DNA of 36,312 nt from Akkermansia muciniphila (GCA_945900775.1 CAMDJP010000031.1:1-36312); one strand, 5' to 3'. Counted from the stretch's first letter, positions 7,690 through 16,550 are shown. Program-made: numbers and translations. The notes: a model not told the origin generated them from the letters alone.

Positions 7690-8778
7690 GTGAGCGCTCG
7701 TGAATCCATCCTGATCCGTGGCGTGAACTGGCTCGGCGACGCCGTGATGACGACGGCCGCCCTGTTGCAGTTGCGCGAGGCCAAGGCCACCGCGCGCATC
7801 ACACTGCTCACGCCGGCGAAACTCGCTGGGCTTTGGGCGAACCATCCGGCGCTAAACGACATCATCGCCTTCGAGCCGGACGAGGGCGTGTTCGCGCTTG
7901 CTCGCCGACTACGTGCGCGGCAGTTCACCACCGCGCTCATCTTTCCGAACTCGTTTCGTACCGCGCTCGAAGTCTGGCTCGCGCGCATCCCGCACCGCGT
8001 CGGTTACGAGGCGAATCTGCGCGGTTGGCTGCTCACGCGTCCTGTCGCGCCACGCCGTGAGGCGGTGCCGATGCGCAAGCGACCACTCTCAGAAATCCGG
8101 TACCTTCTCGAGCGGCCGGACCTGAAGCCGCCGATTCATCCCACCGCGGCGCATCATCTGAATCATTACCTGCACCTTGCCGCCACGTTCGGCGCGCGCG
8201 CTGAATTAATCGCGCCGCACATTGCCGTGAGCGAAGCGGAAACAGCGGCCGCGCGGATGAAGTTCGGTCTGCCTTCGGATACGCGGCCTATTATCGGCCT
8301 CAATCCCGGCGCCGAGTACGGTCCCGCAAAACGTTGGCCGCTGGAACGCTTCGCCGCGGTTGCGGCCGAGATCCGTCGCCACACGAATTGCCGCTGGGTG
8401 TTGCTTGGTGGGAGCGGCGATGTCGGTTTCGCAGGCGATCTGATGATGGAGCTTGGAACGGATTGTGTGAACCTCGCTGGGCGCACCTCGCTGCGCGAGT
8501 TGTGTGCGGTGCTGCGGATTTGTCGCGTGGTGTTGACGAACGACACCGGCCCGATGCACCTCGCCGCCGCCGTTGGCACGCGAGTGGTCGTCCCGTTCGG
8601 CAGCACGTCGCCGGAGCTGACCGGGCCCGGTCTGCCGGGCGATACGCGCCACCAACTCCTTCGCGCTGATGCGCCGTGTTCACCCTGTTTTCGGCGCGAG
8701 TGCCCAGTGGATTTTCGCTGCATGAAAGGCATCGCCGTCGAGTCGGTGGCCGAGGTGATGCTGCGCGCCGTCAGATGA
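7690..8778 (+). CDS. waaF: Lipopolysaccharide heptosyltransferase II (glycosyltransferase family 9)
   Basis: 362 residues, GTG start at 7690, one base after the stop of the acyltransferase remnant. It adds heptose to the LPS inner core from ADP-heptose on the cytoplasmic side of the inner membrane. GT9 motifs are clear: N-terminal ILIRGVNWLGDAVMTTAAL, PHRVGYEANLRG, the mid-protein NPGAEYGPAKRWP donor-site loop (about residues 204-216), and LTNDTGPMHLAAAVG near 284-298. A late cysteine-rich stretch (CSPCFRRECPVDFRCMKGI) is common in WaaF proteins. WaaF is preferred over WaaC or WaaQ from this C-terminal pattern and from the lpxK neighbourhood, but related heptosyltransferases are hard to separate by eye. 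Confidence 0.87.
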   Translation: MSARESILIRGVNWLGDAVMTTAALLQLREAKATARITLLTPAKLAGLWANHPALNDIIAFEPDEGVFALARRLRARQFTTALIFPNSFRTALEVWLARIPHRVGYEANLRGWLLTRPVAPRREAVPMRKRPLSEIRYLLERPDLKPPIHPTAAHHLNHYLHLAATFGARAELIAPHIAVSEAETAAARMKFGLPSDTRPIIGLNPGAEYGPAKRWPLERFAAVAAEIRRHTNCRWVLLGGSGDVGFAGDLMMELGTDCVNLAGRTSLRELCAVLRICRVVLTNDTGPMHLAAAVGTRVVVPFGSTSPELTGPGLPGDTRHQLLRADAPCSPCFRRECPVDFRCMKGIAVESVAEVMLRAVR

Positions 8779-8830
8779 CGCGTCCCCCGCGCACCTTGCC
8801 TTTCCCTGTCGTTTGCGGCATTCTTGAGAA

Positions 8831-9742
8831 GTGAACGTCACGCAGCTCACCGATCAGCTAATCGCTTCCTACGCCCGCGTTGGCGGCATCAACTACCTCG
8901 ACGGGAGGAACCTCCCCTCAAAGTCCGCCATCGCTGGCATCACGATGGAACTGGTCCGGCTACTCTTTCCCGGGTTCTTCGATGCGAAGGTAATCCACTC
9001 CTCCGAGCTGAAGGTTGAGACCGCCACGCGGATGGACGCCGTGCTCGGCCGACTCGAGGACGAGGTTTGCAAGGCGATCGAATATCAGCCGCCGGACGAC
9101 GCTGCCAAGCGCGCCCCGCGCAAGGCCGCCGCTGCGCTCACGCGCGAATTCCTGGCCAGCCTGCCGGACCTACGCGAGATTCTACAGACGGACGTCGAGG
9201 CCGCCTACGCCGGTGACCCCGCGGCGGCGAGCAAGGAGGAGATCATCGTCGCCTATCCCTTCATCGAGAGCATCGCGGTGCAGCGCCTTGCCCACGAGTT
9301 GTATCGCCGGCAGGTCGCCCTCATCCCGCGCATTATGACTGAGTGGGCCCACGGCCGCACCGGCACAGACCTCCACCCTGGCGCGACCATCGGCTCGCAC
9401 TTCTTCATCGACCACGGCACCGGTACCGTCATCGGTGAAACCTGCGTCATCGGCACTCACGTGAAAATCTATCACGGCGTCACCCTCGGGGCGCGCTCCA
9501 CCTCTGGCGGACAGCAGCTCAAGGGCAAGAAACGCCACCCGACCATCGAGGACCACGTGACCATCTATCCGGGCGCGACCATCCTCGGCGGCGAGACGGT
9601 GATTGGCGCCGGCAGCACCATCGGCGGCAACGTCTTCATCATGCAGAGCGTCGCCCCGGGTTCGCTCGTGATCTACGACGGTCTCGACATGCGCGTCCTC
9701 CAGAAGCCGCCCAAGGGCAAGCCCTCCGATTACCAGATCTGA
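8831..9742 (+). CDS. cysE: Serine O-acetyltransferase
   Basis: 303 residues, GTG start at 8831. It makes O-acetylserine from serine and acetyl-CoA, the first step of cysteine synthesis. The N-terminal ~150 residues are helical, as in EpsC-type enzymes. The C-terminal part is a left-handed beta-helix of hexapeptide repeats with the catalytic region DLHPGATIGSHFFIDHGTG, GETCVIGTHVKIYHGVTLG, and RHPTIEDHVTIYPGATILGG. Both active-site histidines (in HPGA and DHG) are present. Its length exceeds the short CysE of enterobacteria and fits the longer EpsC-like form. The gene is 52 bp after waaF on the same strand. No cysK is visible. Confidence 0.92.
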   Translation: MNVTQLTDQLIASYARVGGINYLDGRNLPSKSAIAGITMELVRLLFPGFFDAKVIHSSELKVETATRMDAVLGRLEDEVCKAIEYQPPDDAAKRAPRKAAAALTREFLASLPDLREILQTDVEAAYAGDPAAASKEEIIVAYPFIESIAVQRLAHELYRRQVALIPRIMTEWAHGRTGTDLHPGATIGSHFFIDHGTGTVIGETCVIGTHVKIYHGVTLGARSTSGGQQLKGKKRHPTIEDHVTIYPGATILGGETVIGAGSTIGGNVFIMQSVAPGSLVIYDGLDMRVLQKPPKGKPSDYQI

Positions 9743-9794
9743 GCCAGTGCCCCATCCCGTTGAAAAGCTTCTCGTTGTCCGTTAAGCTCTCCTT

Positions 9795-10091
9795 GTGTCT
9801 GAAAGTGCTGAACCCTTGGTCCTGCCCGTTGTCGATTCGGCGACGAAGACAACCCACGAGTCGAGCTGGTTGGTCGTCTGCTGGGATGATCCGGTGAACT
9901 TGATGGACTACGTGACGCACGTCTTCCAAGCCGTGTTCGGCTGGGACCGGCAGCGGGCCGAGCAGCACATGATGCAGGTGCACAAGCAGGGGAAGAGCGT
10001 TCTGGCGCGTGAAGGTTTCGAGAAGGCGGAACATTACGTTCATCAGCTCCACCGGTACGCTTTGAGCGCCACGATGGAGCGGGACGAATGA
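9795..10091 (+). CDS. clpS: ATP-dependent Clp protease adaptor ClpS
   Basis: 98 residues, GTG start at 9795. ClpS binds N-terminal leucine, phenylalanine, tyrosine or tryptophan on proteins and hands them to ClpA/ClpC-type unfoldases. The N-degron pocket is intact: WDDPVNLMDYV (acidic pair D31-D32) and the MQVHKQGKS motif with H63. The WDDPVNLM form resembles actinobacterial ClpS more than the enterobacterial NDDxTPM form. The first ~22 residues are the usual flexible extension. The next gene overlaps by four bases (ATGA), so the two are translationally coupled; aat follows, which creates ClpS substrates. Confidence 0.93.
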   Translation: MSESAEPLVLPVVDSATKTTHESSWLVVCWDDPVNLMDYVTHVFQAVFGWDRQRAEQHMMQVHKQGKSVLAREGFEKAEHYVHQLHRYALSATMERDE

Positions 10092-10564
10092 AGCTCGTGA
10101 AGCACGGCGGCGCTCGGCTCGTTTTCCAGCTCACGCCGCGCGAGCAGCAACTGTTCGTCGAAGTGCTCGGGCTTTATCCGCTCATTCCCGCGGACGCGCG
10201 CAAGCTCACCCGGCACGTCGGCTCCCTCCAGCTCGACGAGAGCCAGCAACTGCTGGACGACGCCCTGGCCGAAGGCCGCGAGGCGACGCGGAAGCAGCTC
10301 GCAAAGTTTCTCACCGACCCCGAACGCGTTCACACCACCAAGAGCTACACACGCCTCATCCTCGGCACGGCGGAGGTGGAGTTCCTGCTGCAGGTGCTCA
10401 ACGACGTGCGCGTGGGCAGCTGGATGAAGCTCGGCAGCCCCGATTACGACGCGGAGAAGGCGTTGCAGGTGACGGAGGGGAACGCGGTGCATTTCTGGGC
10501 ACGTGAGATGGCCGGGGCGTTCCAATCCGTCCTGCTTGCGGCGATGAACGTGAATCAAGGATGA
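10088..10564 (+). CDS. DUF2017-like protein coupled to clpS
   Basis: 158 residues of unknown function; the ATG overlaps the clpS stop (ATGA, 10088-10091). It is predicted to be mostly helical and soluble, without signal peptide or membrane span. Recognisable points are a start of the form RLVFQLTPREQQLFVEVL, a central charged helical region and the C-terminal VLNDVRVGSWMKLGSP followed by NAVHFWAREMAGAFQSVLL. This size, the helical character and the position directly behind clpS recall the DUF2017 proteins found beside clpS in Actinobacteria, but the match is from memory. Lying between clpS and aat, it may belong to the N-degron pathway. Confidence 0.6.
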   Translation: MKLVKHGGARLVFQLTPREQQLFVEVLGLYPLIPADARKLTRHVGSLQLDESQQLLDDALAEGREATRKQLAKFLTDPERVHTTKSYTRLILGTAEVEFLLQVLNDVRVGSWMKLGSPDYDAEKALQVTEGNAVHFWAREMAGAFQSVLLAAMNVNQG

Positions 10565-10603
10565 CGCGCGTCCCGGACGGTTTCATGCTTTCACATCGAT
10601 CGG

Positions 10604-11260
10604 ATGGCTAAGATTCTTACAGAACAGCTCTGGTTCCCCGATGCGCGCAAGGCCATTGCCAAAGGCGAGTTCACGGGGCTCGTGGCTGCTGGCGGCGACC
10701 TCTCCATCGAGCGGCTGCTGCTCGCCTATCGCAGCGGCATTTTCCCGTGGAGCGTGGAGCCGATTACATGGTGGTCGCCCGAGCGTCGCGGCGTCTTCGA
10801 ATGGGAGAAGTTCCATGTGCCGCGCAGTCTCGCGCGGACGTTGCGGAAGAAGCCTTTCGAGATTACGCGCGACAAGGCTTTCCGCCGCGTGATGGAAGGT
10901 TGCGGGGCGCGCGAAGAAGGAACCTGGATTGCGCCGGAATTCATCGAGGCCTACACGCGATTGCACGAGGCCGGCCATGCCCACAGCGTCGAGTGCTGGC
11001 AAGGCAAGGAGCTGGTCGGCGGCATCTACGGCGTCGCGGTGGGAGGGGCTTTCGCAGGCGAGTCCATGTTCCACCGTGTGAGCGACGCCTCGAAGGTCGC
11101 GTTGCATCACTTGGTCGAACATCTGCGCGCGCGTGGCTTCGCGCTACTCGACATCCAGATGGTCACAGATACGACCGTCGCGCTCGGGGCGATCGAGATT
11201 TCGCGCGCTGAATACCTGCGCCGGTTGAAGAAAGCCGCGGCGCTGGAGTGCGTGTTCTGA
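10604..11260 (+). CDS. aat: Leucyl/phenylalanyl-tRNA--protein transferase
   Basis: 218 residues, close to the family norm (about 230). Aat transfers Leu or Phe from aminoacyl-tRNA onto proteins with N-terminal Arg or Lys, creating primary N-degrons for ClpS. Typical motifs are WFPDARKA, GLVAAGGDLSIERLLLAYRSGIFPW with the GGDL and GIFPW signatures, WWSPERRGVF, the catalytic-domain HSVECW, and LVGGIYGVAVGGAFAGESMFHR. The C-terminal helix LLDIQMVTDTTVALGAIEISR corresponds to the DxQ..T.HL..LGA motif, with the usual histidine-leucine replaced. It lies 39 bp after the DUF2017-like gene on the same strand. Confidence 0.95.
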   Translation: MAKILTEQLWFPDARKAIAKGEFTGLVAAGGDLSIERLLLAYRSGIFPWSVEPITWWSPERRGVFEWEKFHVPRSLARTLRKKPFEITRDKAFRRVMEGCGAREEGTWIAPEFIEAYTRLHEAGHAHSVECWQGKELVGGIYGVAVGGAFAGESMFHRVSDASKVALHHLVEHLRARGFALLDIQMVTDTTVALGAIEISRAEYLRRLKKAAALECVF

Positions 11261-11308
11261 TACTGCTTTCCCCTTGCCCCACCTCGGCGCATTGCTCATC
11301 CTGCGCGC

Positions 11309-12328
11309 GTGGCTGAGAGGATGATTTCCGACGTGTTGACCAAGCCCGAAGCCGCGCTGGAGCATACGCTGCGGCCGGCGGCCTTTGCCGACTTCACCGG
11401 TCAGCCGAAGGTGAAGGAGCGCCTCGAGATTGCCGTCACTGCTGCCAAGCAGCGAGGCGAACCGCTCGACCACGTCCTCCTTTCCGGCCCGCCCGGTCTC
11501 GGCAAAACCACGATTGCCAACATCCTTGCCAAGGCGATGGGCGCCAATCTCCGCGCCACCAGCGGCCCGACCATCGAGAAGGCCGCCGACCTCGCGGGGC
11601 TTCTCACCAATCTCGAGGAAGGCGATGTCCTCTTTATTGATGAAATCCATCGCCTCCAGAAAGTGGTCGAGGAATACCTCTACCCGGCGATGGAGGATTT
11701 CAAACTCGACATCATCATCGACCAAGGGCCGAACGCGCGTAGCGTGCGGTTGAACCTGCCGCGCTTCACGCTCATCGGTGCGACCACGCGGAGCGGCCTG
11801 CTCACCAGCCCGCTACTCACGCGCTTCGGCATTCGCGAGCGGCTCGATTATTATCAGACCGACCAGATGCACCGCATCGTCACCCGCTCGGCTGGCCTTT
11901 TGAACGTGCGCATTGATCCCGCTGGCGCGCAGGAAATCGCGAGGCGCAGTCGCGGCACGCCGCGAATCTCGAACAACCTCCTCCGCCGCGTGCGCGACTA
12001 CGCGCAGGTGAAAGGCGATGGGCACATCAGCGAAGAGATCGCCAACCGCGCCCTAGCGATGCTCGAGATTGACGAGAACGGGCTCGACGAGATGGACAAG
12101 CGCATTCTCGAGGCAATCATCGTGAAGTTCGGCGGCGGACCTGTCGGTGTGAGTTCCCTCGCCGTTGCCGTCGGCGAAGAACCCGACACCATCGAGGAAG
12201 TTTACGAGCCGTACCTCATCATGGAAGGCTACCTCAACCGCACCCCGCAAGGCCGCGTCGCGACGGAGTTGAGCTACAAGAAACTCGGCCTGAAACCGCT
12301 GGTCGGCCGGCAGTCGAATTTGCTCTGA
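11309..12328 (+). CDS. ruvB: Holliday junction branch migration helicase RuvB
   Basis: 339 residues from a GTG at 11309; an ATG at 11321 is an alternative. RuvB is the AAA+ motor that drives branch migration of Holliday junctions with RuvA. Walker A GPPGLGKT is at 60-67, Walker B plus sensor DEIH at 111-114, and the characteristic beta-hairpin region ([15 protein letters not shown]) and arginine-finger segment GATTRSGLL follow. The C-terminal winged helix (about 260-335) contains [23 protein letters not shown], a highly conserved block. Neither ruvA nor ruvC is adjacent. The gene follows aat by 48 bp and converges on the sugar-isomerase-like gene. Confidence 0.97.
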   Translation: MAERMISDVLTKPEAALEHTLRPAAFADFTGQPKVKERLEIAVTAAKQRGEPLDHVLLSGPPGLGKTTIANILAKAMGANLRATSGPTIEKAADLAGLLTNLEEGDVLFIDEIHRLQKVVEEYLYPAMEDFKLDIIIDQGPNARSVRLNLPRFTLIGATTRSGLLTSPLLTRFGIRERLDYYQTDQMHRIVTRSAGLLNVRIDPAGAQEIARRSRGTPRISNNLLRRVRDYAQVKGDGHISEEIANRALAMLEIDENGLDEMDKRILEAIIVKFGGGPVGVSSLAVAVGEEPDTIEEVYEPYLIMEGYLNRTPQGRVATELSYKKLGLKPLVGRQSNLL

Positions 12329-12361
12329 GACGCGGCAAGGGGAAGTTCTGTCGCGGAGGGC

Positions 12362-13210
12362 TTACCACTTCACTTCGCGTAGATACTTCAAGCTCTGCGG
12401 AATCTGCTCCACGACGGTCGGGGACTCGTCTTCGATGAAGTAGTGTTTCACGCCGCTTTCCTTCGCGGCCTTCAGAGTGGCGGGCCAGTCCATCTGGCCG
12501 GTGCCGAGCGGCACGTCATTGGTCACGTCGGTCTTACCGCCGAGGTCGCCGGTCTTCACCCCTTTCTTGAGGTCCTTGAGGTGCATCAAATCCCAGCGGC
12601 CGGGATATTTCTTGAGCCACTTCACCGGATCCTCGCCCGGAAAAACGACCCAGAGCACGTCCATTTCAAAGGTCACGTGTTTCGGGTTGGTCTCCTTCAT
12701 CAGAAGATCCATCAGCGTGCCGTCGCCGTGCTTGTGGAACTCGTAGCCGTGGCAATGGTAGAAGACGCGCACGCCTTCTCGGGCGCCGATTTCGCCAGCC
12801 TTGTTCAAGACGGCGGCGGCCTCGCGCGCGGCGGCTTCGCTGAACGGAGGCTTGTGGGAAATCCACGCGCAACCGGCGTATTGCAGGCCGATGGCCTTGG
12901 CCTCGGCGATGACCTTCTCGGGCTCGTTCTTGAAACGGCCGTACGGGAAATGGCCGCTGACAGCCTTGAGCCCGTGTTCGGCGAGGAGCGCCTTGTATTT
13001 CTCCGGGGTCAGATTGTACGTGCCGGCAGACTCGATCTGCTTGAAGCCGAAGTCCGCTGCCTGCTTGACGGCTTTGGGAGGGTTCTGCGTGGCGATACCG
13101 CGCAGGCTATAGATTTGCAATCCGACGGGGGCATCAAACTGCGCGGCGGTTGCAGCGAGACTGGAGGCGACAAGGGCGGTGAGCAGGAGACGTGTAAACG
13201 TGCGCATCAT
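12362..13210 (-). CDS. Exported xylose-isomerase-like TIM barrel (sugar phosphate isomerase/epimerase family)
   Basis: 282 residues (ATG at 13210, second ATG at 13207). A signal peptide (about 1-22, RLLLTALVASSLAATAA) sends it out of the cytoplasm, which is common for this family in Planctomycetes and Verrucomicrobia. The remainder is an AP-endonuclease-2/xylose-isomerase-like barrel: VGLQIYSLR at the start, FGFKQIESAGTYN, VSGHFPY, VFYHCHGYEF with metal-binding candidates, VTFEMDVLWV, DLMHLKDLKKG, and a terminal HYFIEDESP. The metal-site residues Glu, Asp, His and Glu appear retained, so it may be an active isomerase or epimerase acting on an unknown sugar. It lies 81 bp downstream of the cytochrome dehydrogenase on the same strand, suggesting a shared role in periplasmic sugar oxidation. 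Confidence 0.82.
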   Translation of the reverse strand: MMRTFTRLLLTALVASSLAATAAQFDAPVGLQIYSLRGIATQNPPKAVKQAADFGFKQIESAGTYNLTPEKYKALLAEHGLKAVSGHFPYGRFKNEPEKVIAEAKAIGLQYAGCAWISHKPPFSEAAAREAAAVLNKAGEIGAREGVRVFYHCHGYEFHKHGDGTLMDLLMKETNPKHVTFEMDVLWVVFPGEDPVKWLKKYPGRWDLMHLKDLKKGVKTGDLGGKTDVTNDVPLGTGQMDWPATLKAAKESGVKHYFIEDESPTVVEQIPQSLKYLREVKW

Positions 13211-13291
13211 GATGTTGCTAGTAGAGACGAACGTGACCGGTTTGCAAAGCGGACTTTGCGAGGGCGCGCGTGTCGGATCGTTTCGCGAAGA

Positions 13292-16200
13292 TCACTTCGC
13301 GGCTTTGAGAAAGGCGAGAAGGTCTGCCAGGTCCTGTTTCGTCAGCACCTGTTCCAATCCATCCGGCATCAGTGACACTTTGCCGGGGCGCATCTCGACC
13401 ACGTCCGCGCGGGCGATGCGCGCTTCGGTCTCGGGGCCATTCGCCAAGACGACTTCATCCGGCGCGTCTTTGCGCACGATGCCGGTGACGTCTTCACCAT
13501 CTTTGACCGCGACCGTGAAAGGCTCGTAGCTCCGCACGAAGCTCGCGCTCGGGTAAATGATGCTCTCCAGCAAATCCATCTCCGTCCGCACCTGCCCGAT
13601 GCGCGTGAGGTCCGGCCCTAGCTTGCCGCCGAGGTAGCCGATGGCGTGGCACGTCGCGCACGCGGACTTCTGGCTCTTGAAGATTTGGTGTCCGCGCCCC
13701 ACATCGCCGTCCTTGAGCGTGAGCAGCAGCGTCTCCAGATGCGCGCGCTGCTTGCCCGCATCCGCGTTCAAGAGCGTGAGCAAGTCCGCGCCCGCGTCCT
13801 GCACGGACTTCGGATATTTCGCGAGCAGCGGCTTGAGCAAATCCACGCGCAACCCGCGGAGCCCAGTCGAATTCTTCAGTGCCGCGACGAGCTTCAAGCC
13901 CAGCGCCTCCCTCGGCAACTTCTCAAACACCGGCAGCAACCTCGGCGCATCCAGCGGGGAAATCTCCTTCATCGTTTCCACGAGCGCGAACTGCTGCTCG
14001 ACAGTCAACTTCGCCTTCACCAAAACGGCTGCCGCCGCGCTGCGCGTGAGCATTGGGTTCGCTGAGGCGAGATTGATACGCAGGAAATGGAACAAAGTGT
14101 CAGGCACAGCGGAGGTGTTCCCCGCCGTTACAAGTGCATCCAAACGGATGTCTGCTTGCTGCAAGGAACTCTCTCCCAAGTTCTGAAGCGCCGTGATCAA
14201 CGCTTTGTTTCCTTGCTTGGGAACGGAGAAGGTTCGCGCGGTCACGACGGCTTGGCGGACCAACATTTCGTTGGATTCGGAAAGCAAGTCCGTGACGACT
14301 TTCATCCAGTCAACCGGGGTCTCTTTGAGGCCCGATGCGGTCATCGCGCGTAGGACAATCAGCTTCGCTTCCACAGCCACGGCTCGGTCGCTGGTGAGTT
14401 CCACCATCGTTCGCTGAATCGCGGGGGACTTTGCCAGTTGTGCGAGGCGTAGGCTGGTCTCCACGGGGTCGGGAGTCGGCAGATTCTTCCCGTAGAAAAA
14501 CAGGTCGCTATGAAATTGGCGGGCGAGCTTTTCGCCCAACTCCGGCCGGTGCCCGACAATCCACCATGCCGTCTGCCGGAGGATTGGCTCCTTGGAGTAG
14601 CACAAGCGCCAGACTTCGTCCGGCTTCACAGCGTTGTTCGGCATCTGGTCGAGCGCAAGCAACGCGACCCGCTTCACAGCCGGATTCGCTGAAGTCAAAC
14701 CAGCGGTTGCTTCCGATGGGACACCAATTTCAATGAGCGCGGCTGTCAGCGAATGTTCCAGCGTGCGGCGACCGTCGCCTTCAGGAAGTTTTGCAAGCTG
14801 CTCCGCGCCGCTGATGAGCGCAGGCACGGCCGAAGCGCTACCGATGCGGCCGAGCGCTTCCGCTGCTACCCGTCGGGTGGCGGCGCTGGTTTCGATTGAG
14901 GTGAGAAAAGTTTGTATGCGCCCGACCGCATTCGTGTCCCGCCACGCGCTCACGACGTGAATCGCTGCATGGCGAACGGACGCGTCCGTGTCGTTGAGCG
15001 CAGTGCGGACGGCCTCGCGGGCAGCGAGTCCGGCGATGCGAGAGAGAGACCACACGGCGTCGCGCCGAGTTTCCGAAGAACTTCCTCTCATCACAGCTTC
15101 GCGCAACAGAGGCACAGCAGGTTCACCACTCTTGCCCAACTCGTGAATGACGCGTTGGCGGACGTAAAGGCGATCGTCGGAGAGAAGTTTTGTGAGGTCG
15201 GCGGGCTTGAGCGCGGGCCAGTTAATCTTGAGGCCTCGCGGGTCAGTGGTCTTGGGCATTCCCACTTTGCGCAGCCGGTAAATGCCGCCGAGCACGTCGG
15301 GCTTGGCCAGTTGCGATGTGGGGCAACAGATTTTATACCAGCCGCCCGTGTCCACGATGAGGATACTTCCGTCGGCGTCTTCGAGCACGTCGGTCGGGTG
15401 GAAGTCCACATGGTCGCTGGCGAGAAGGTCGGTGTCCTTCGTCTTGAAGGTCGCACCATCGGGAATGAGTTCGTGGCGGACGACTTTGCGGAGGTTGAAG
15501 TAGCAGGCGAGCAGATTGTCGGACCAGTCCGCGCCGAAGACTCGCGAGCGATAGGTGGTTAGCCCGCACGGGGCGGATGCGCCGGAGTGATGCATCACGG
15601 GCATCAGGTCGCCGGTGCGCGGATGCCCGTCGAGGGCGGATTGCTCCTTGCCATACACGCCGCCATAGATGGCGTGGAGCAAACCGTCGCGCCTGCCGCC
15701 GCCGGGTTGGACGAACGTGCAGCTCAAAAACCGCTCGCCGGTCGAGTGAAACGCGACACCAACCGGATTATCCATACCGCCGGTGAGCACGGGTTCGAGG
15801 CCCGAGCCGTCCGGCCGCGCGCGGAAGATGTGCGAGGCGCGTGTGACGAAAGGTTTTCCATTCGGGAGCGTGTAGCGCTGTTCGGCGAACGCGCCCTTCG
15901 TCCAGTAAATCCAGCCGTCGGGACCAAGATAGGGGCCGTGCAAATCGTTCGCGCAGCCGGTAAGCGTCTTGCCGTCGTGCCAGACCTCGCGTTTGTCTGC
16001 AACACCGTCGCCGTCGGTATCGGTGAGCTTCCAGATTTGTGGCGGCGCGGCGACGTAGAGCGAGCCTTCGTAGAACATCGCGCCCTCGGGGAACATCATC
16101 TTGTCGGCGAACACCACGGACTTGTCGAAGCGCCCGTCACCATCCGTGTCTTCGAGGCGGACGATACGGTGATCCTTGCGTTCGTATTGCGTCGGACCTT

Positions 16201-16414
16201 TCTCATTCGAACCGGAGGAGTCAGTCGCGTAGAGCCGGCCCCGCTCATCGAAGCTGATGGAGATGGGGCGGTTGACGAGTGGCGCGCGAGCGACCAGCTC
16301 GACCGTGAAGCCGTCGGGCAGTGTGAAGGCGTGACCGTTGAGGTTGGTTATCGCAGCGCGGGCTGTCGTCACAGCAAGGGTGAAGCTGAGGAGAGAAAAT
16401 AAAAGGTGACGCAT
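13292..16414 (-). CDS. PVC-type dehydrogenase: beta-propeller, HEAT-like repeats and cytochrome c
   Basis: 1040 residues, a multidomain exported protein typical of Planctomycetes/Verrucomicrobia. A signal peptide (about 1-20) is followed by a propeller of the PQQ/NHL-like kind (about 25-400) with repeated motifs such as FTVELVARAPLVNRPISISF, DTDGDGRFDKSVVFAD, GPDGWIYWTKGAF, GMDNPVGVAF and HVDFHPTDVLEDADGSILIVD. The middle (about 410-880) is helical and repetitive, like HEAT repeats (for example VRHAAIHVVSAWRDT). The C-terminal cytochrome c has heme motif CATCH at 919-923 and a likely axial methionine near 1016 (SLMPDG). It probably oxidises a sugar or alcohol in the periplasm and passes electrons through heme; the substrate is unknown. 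Confidence 0.9.
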   Translation of the reverse strand: MRHLLFSLLSFTLAVTTARAAITNLNGHAFTLPDGFTVELVARAPLVNRPISISFDERGRLYATDSSGSNEKGPTQYERKDHRIVRLEDTDGDGRFDKSVVFADKMMFPEGAMFYEGSLYVAAPPQIWKLTDTDGDGVADKREVWHDGKTLTGCANDLHGPYLGPDGWIYWTKGAFAEQRYTLPNGKPFVTRASHIFRARPDGSGLEPVLTGGMDNPVGVAFHSTGERFLSCTFVQPGGGRRDGLLHAIYGGVYGKEQSALDGHPRTGDLMPVMHHSGASAPCGLTTYRSRVFGADWSDNLLACYFNLRKVVRHELIPDGATFKTKDTDLLASDHVDFHPTDVLEDADGSILIVDTGGWYKICCPTSQLAKPDVLGGIYRLRKVGMPKTTDPRGLKINWPALKPADLTKLLSDDRLYVRQRVIHELGKSGEPAVPLLREAVMRGSSSETRRDAVWSLSRIAGLAAREAVRTALNDTDASVRHAAIHVVSAWRDTNAVGRIQTFLTSIETSAATRRVAAEALGRIGSASAVPALISGAEQLAKLPEGDGRRTLEHSLTAALIEIGVPSEATAGLTSANPAVKRVALLALDQMPNNAVKPDEVWRLCYSKEPILRQTAWWIVGHRPELGEKLARQFHSDLFFYGKNLPTPDPVETSLRLAQLAKSPAIQRTMVELTSDRAVAVEAKLIVLRAMTASGLKETPVDWMKVVTDLLSESNEMLVRQAVVTARTFSVPKQGNKALITALQNLGESSLQQADIRLDALVTAGNTSAVPDTLFHFLRINLASANPMLTRSAAAAVLVKAKLTVEQQFALVETMKEISPLDAPRLLPVFEKLPREALGLKLVAALKNSTGLRGLRVDLLKPLLAKYPKSVQDAGADLLTLLNADAGKQRAHLETLLLTLKDGDVGRGHQIFKSQKSACATCHAIGYLGGKLGPDLTRIGQVRTEMDLLESIIYPSASFVRSYEPFTVAVKDGEDVTGIVRKDAPDEVVLANGPETEARIARADVVEMRPGKVSLMPDGLEQVLTKQDLADLLAFLKAAK

Positions 16415-16496
16415 GGCTTTTATGAAATTTCCGTAATCAGACTTTCACTAGTCCGAAGGAGCTGCAAGCGGTTTCATTTTCTTTGCTGGTTTCAGG

Positions 16497-16526
16497 TTGG
16501 CAATCTAGCTGCAAATGGCGTAAAAG
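16497..16526 (+). promoter_or_regulatory. Candidate promoter for cimA
   Basis: TTGGCA (16497-16502), an 18-base spacer and TAAAAG (16521-16526) lie 25 bases before the citramalate synthase ATG. A purine-rich GGAGG (16544-16548) sits only two bases before the start, closer than usual for a Shine-Dalgarno. The intergenic region is divergent with the cytochrome dehydrogenase, so both promoters should be here. Weak, sequence match only. Confidence 0.3.
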
Positions 16527-16550
16527 TCCCTTTCCGCTTCGGCGGAGGCG

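Noticed and set aside
12443..13375. A 310-codon plus-strand frame opposite the TIM-barrel gene
   Set aside because: Shadow of a real gene with signal peptide and motifs; the antisense product has no recognisable fold.
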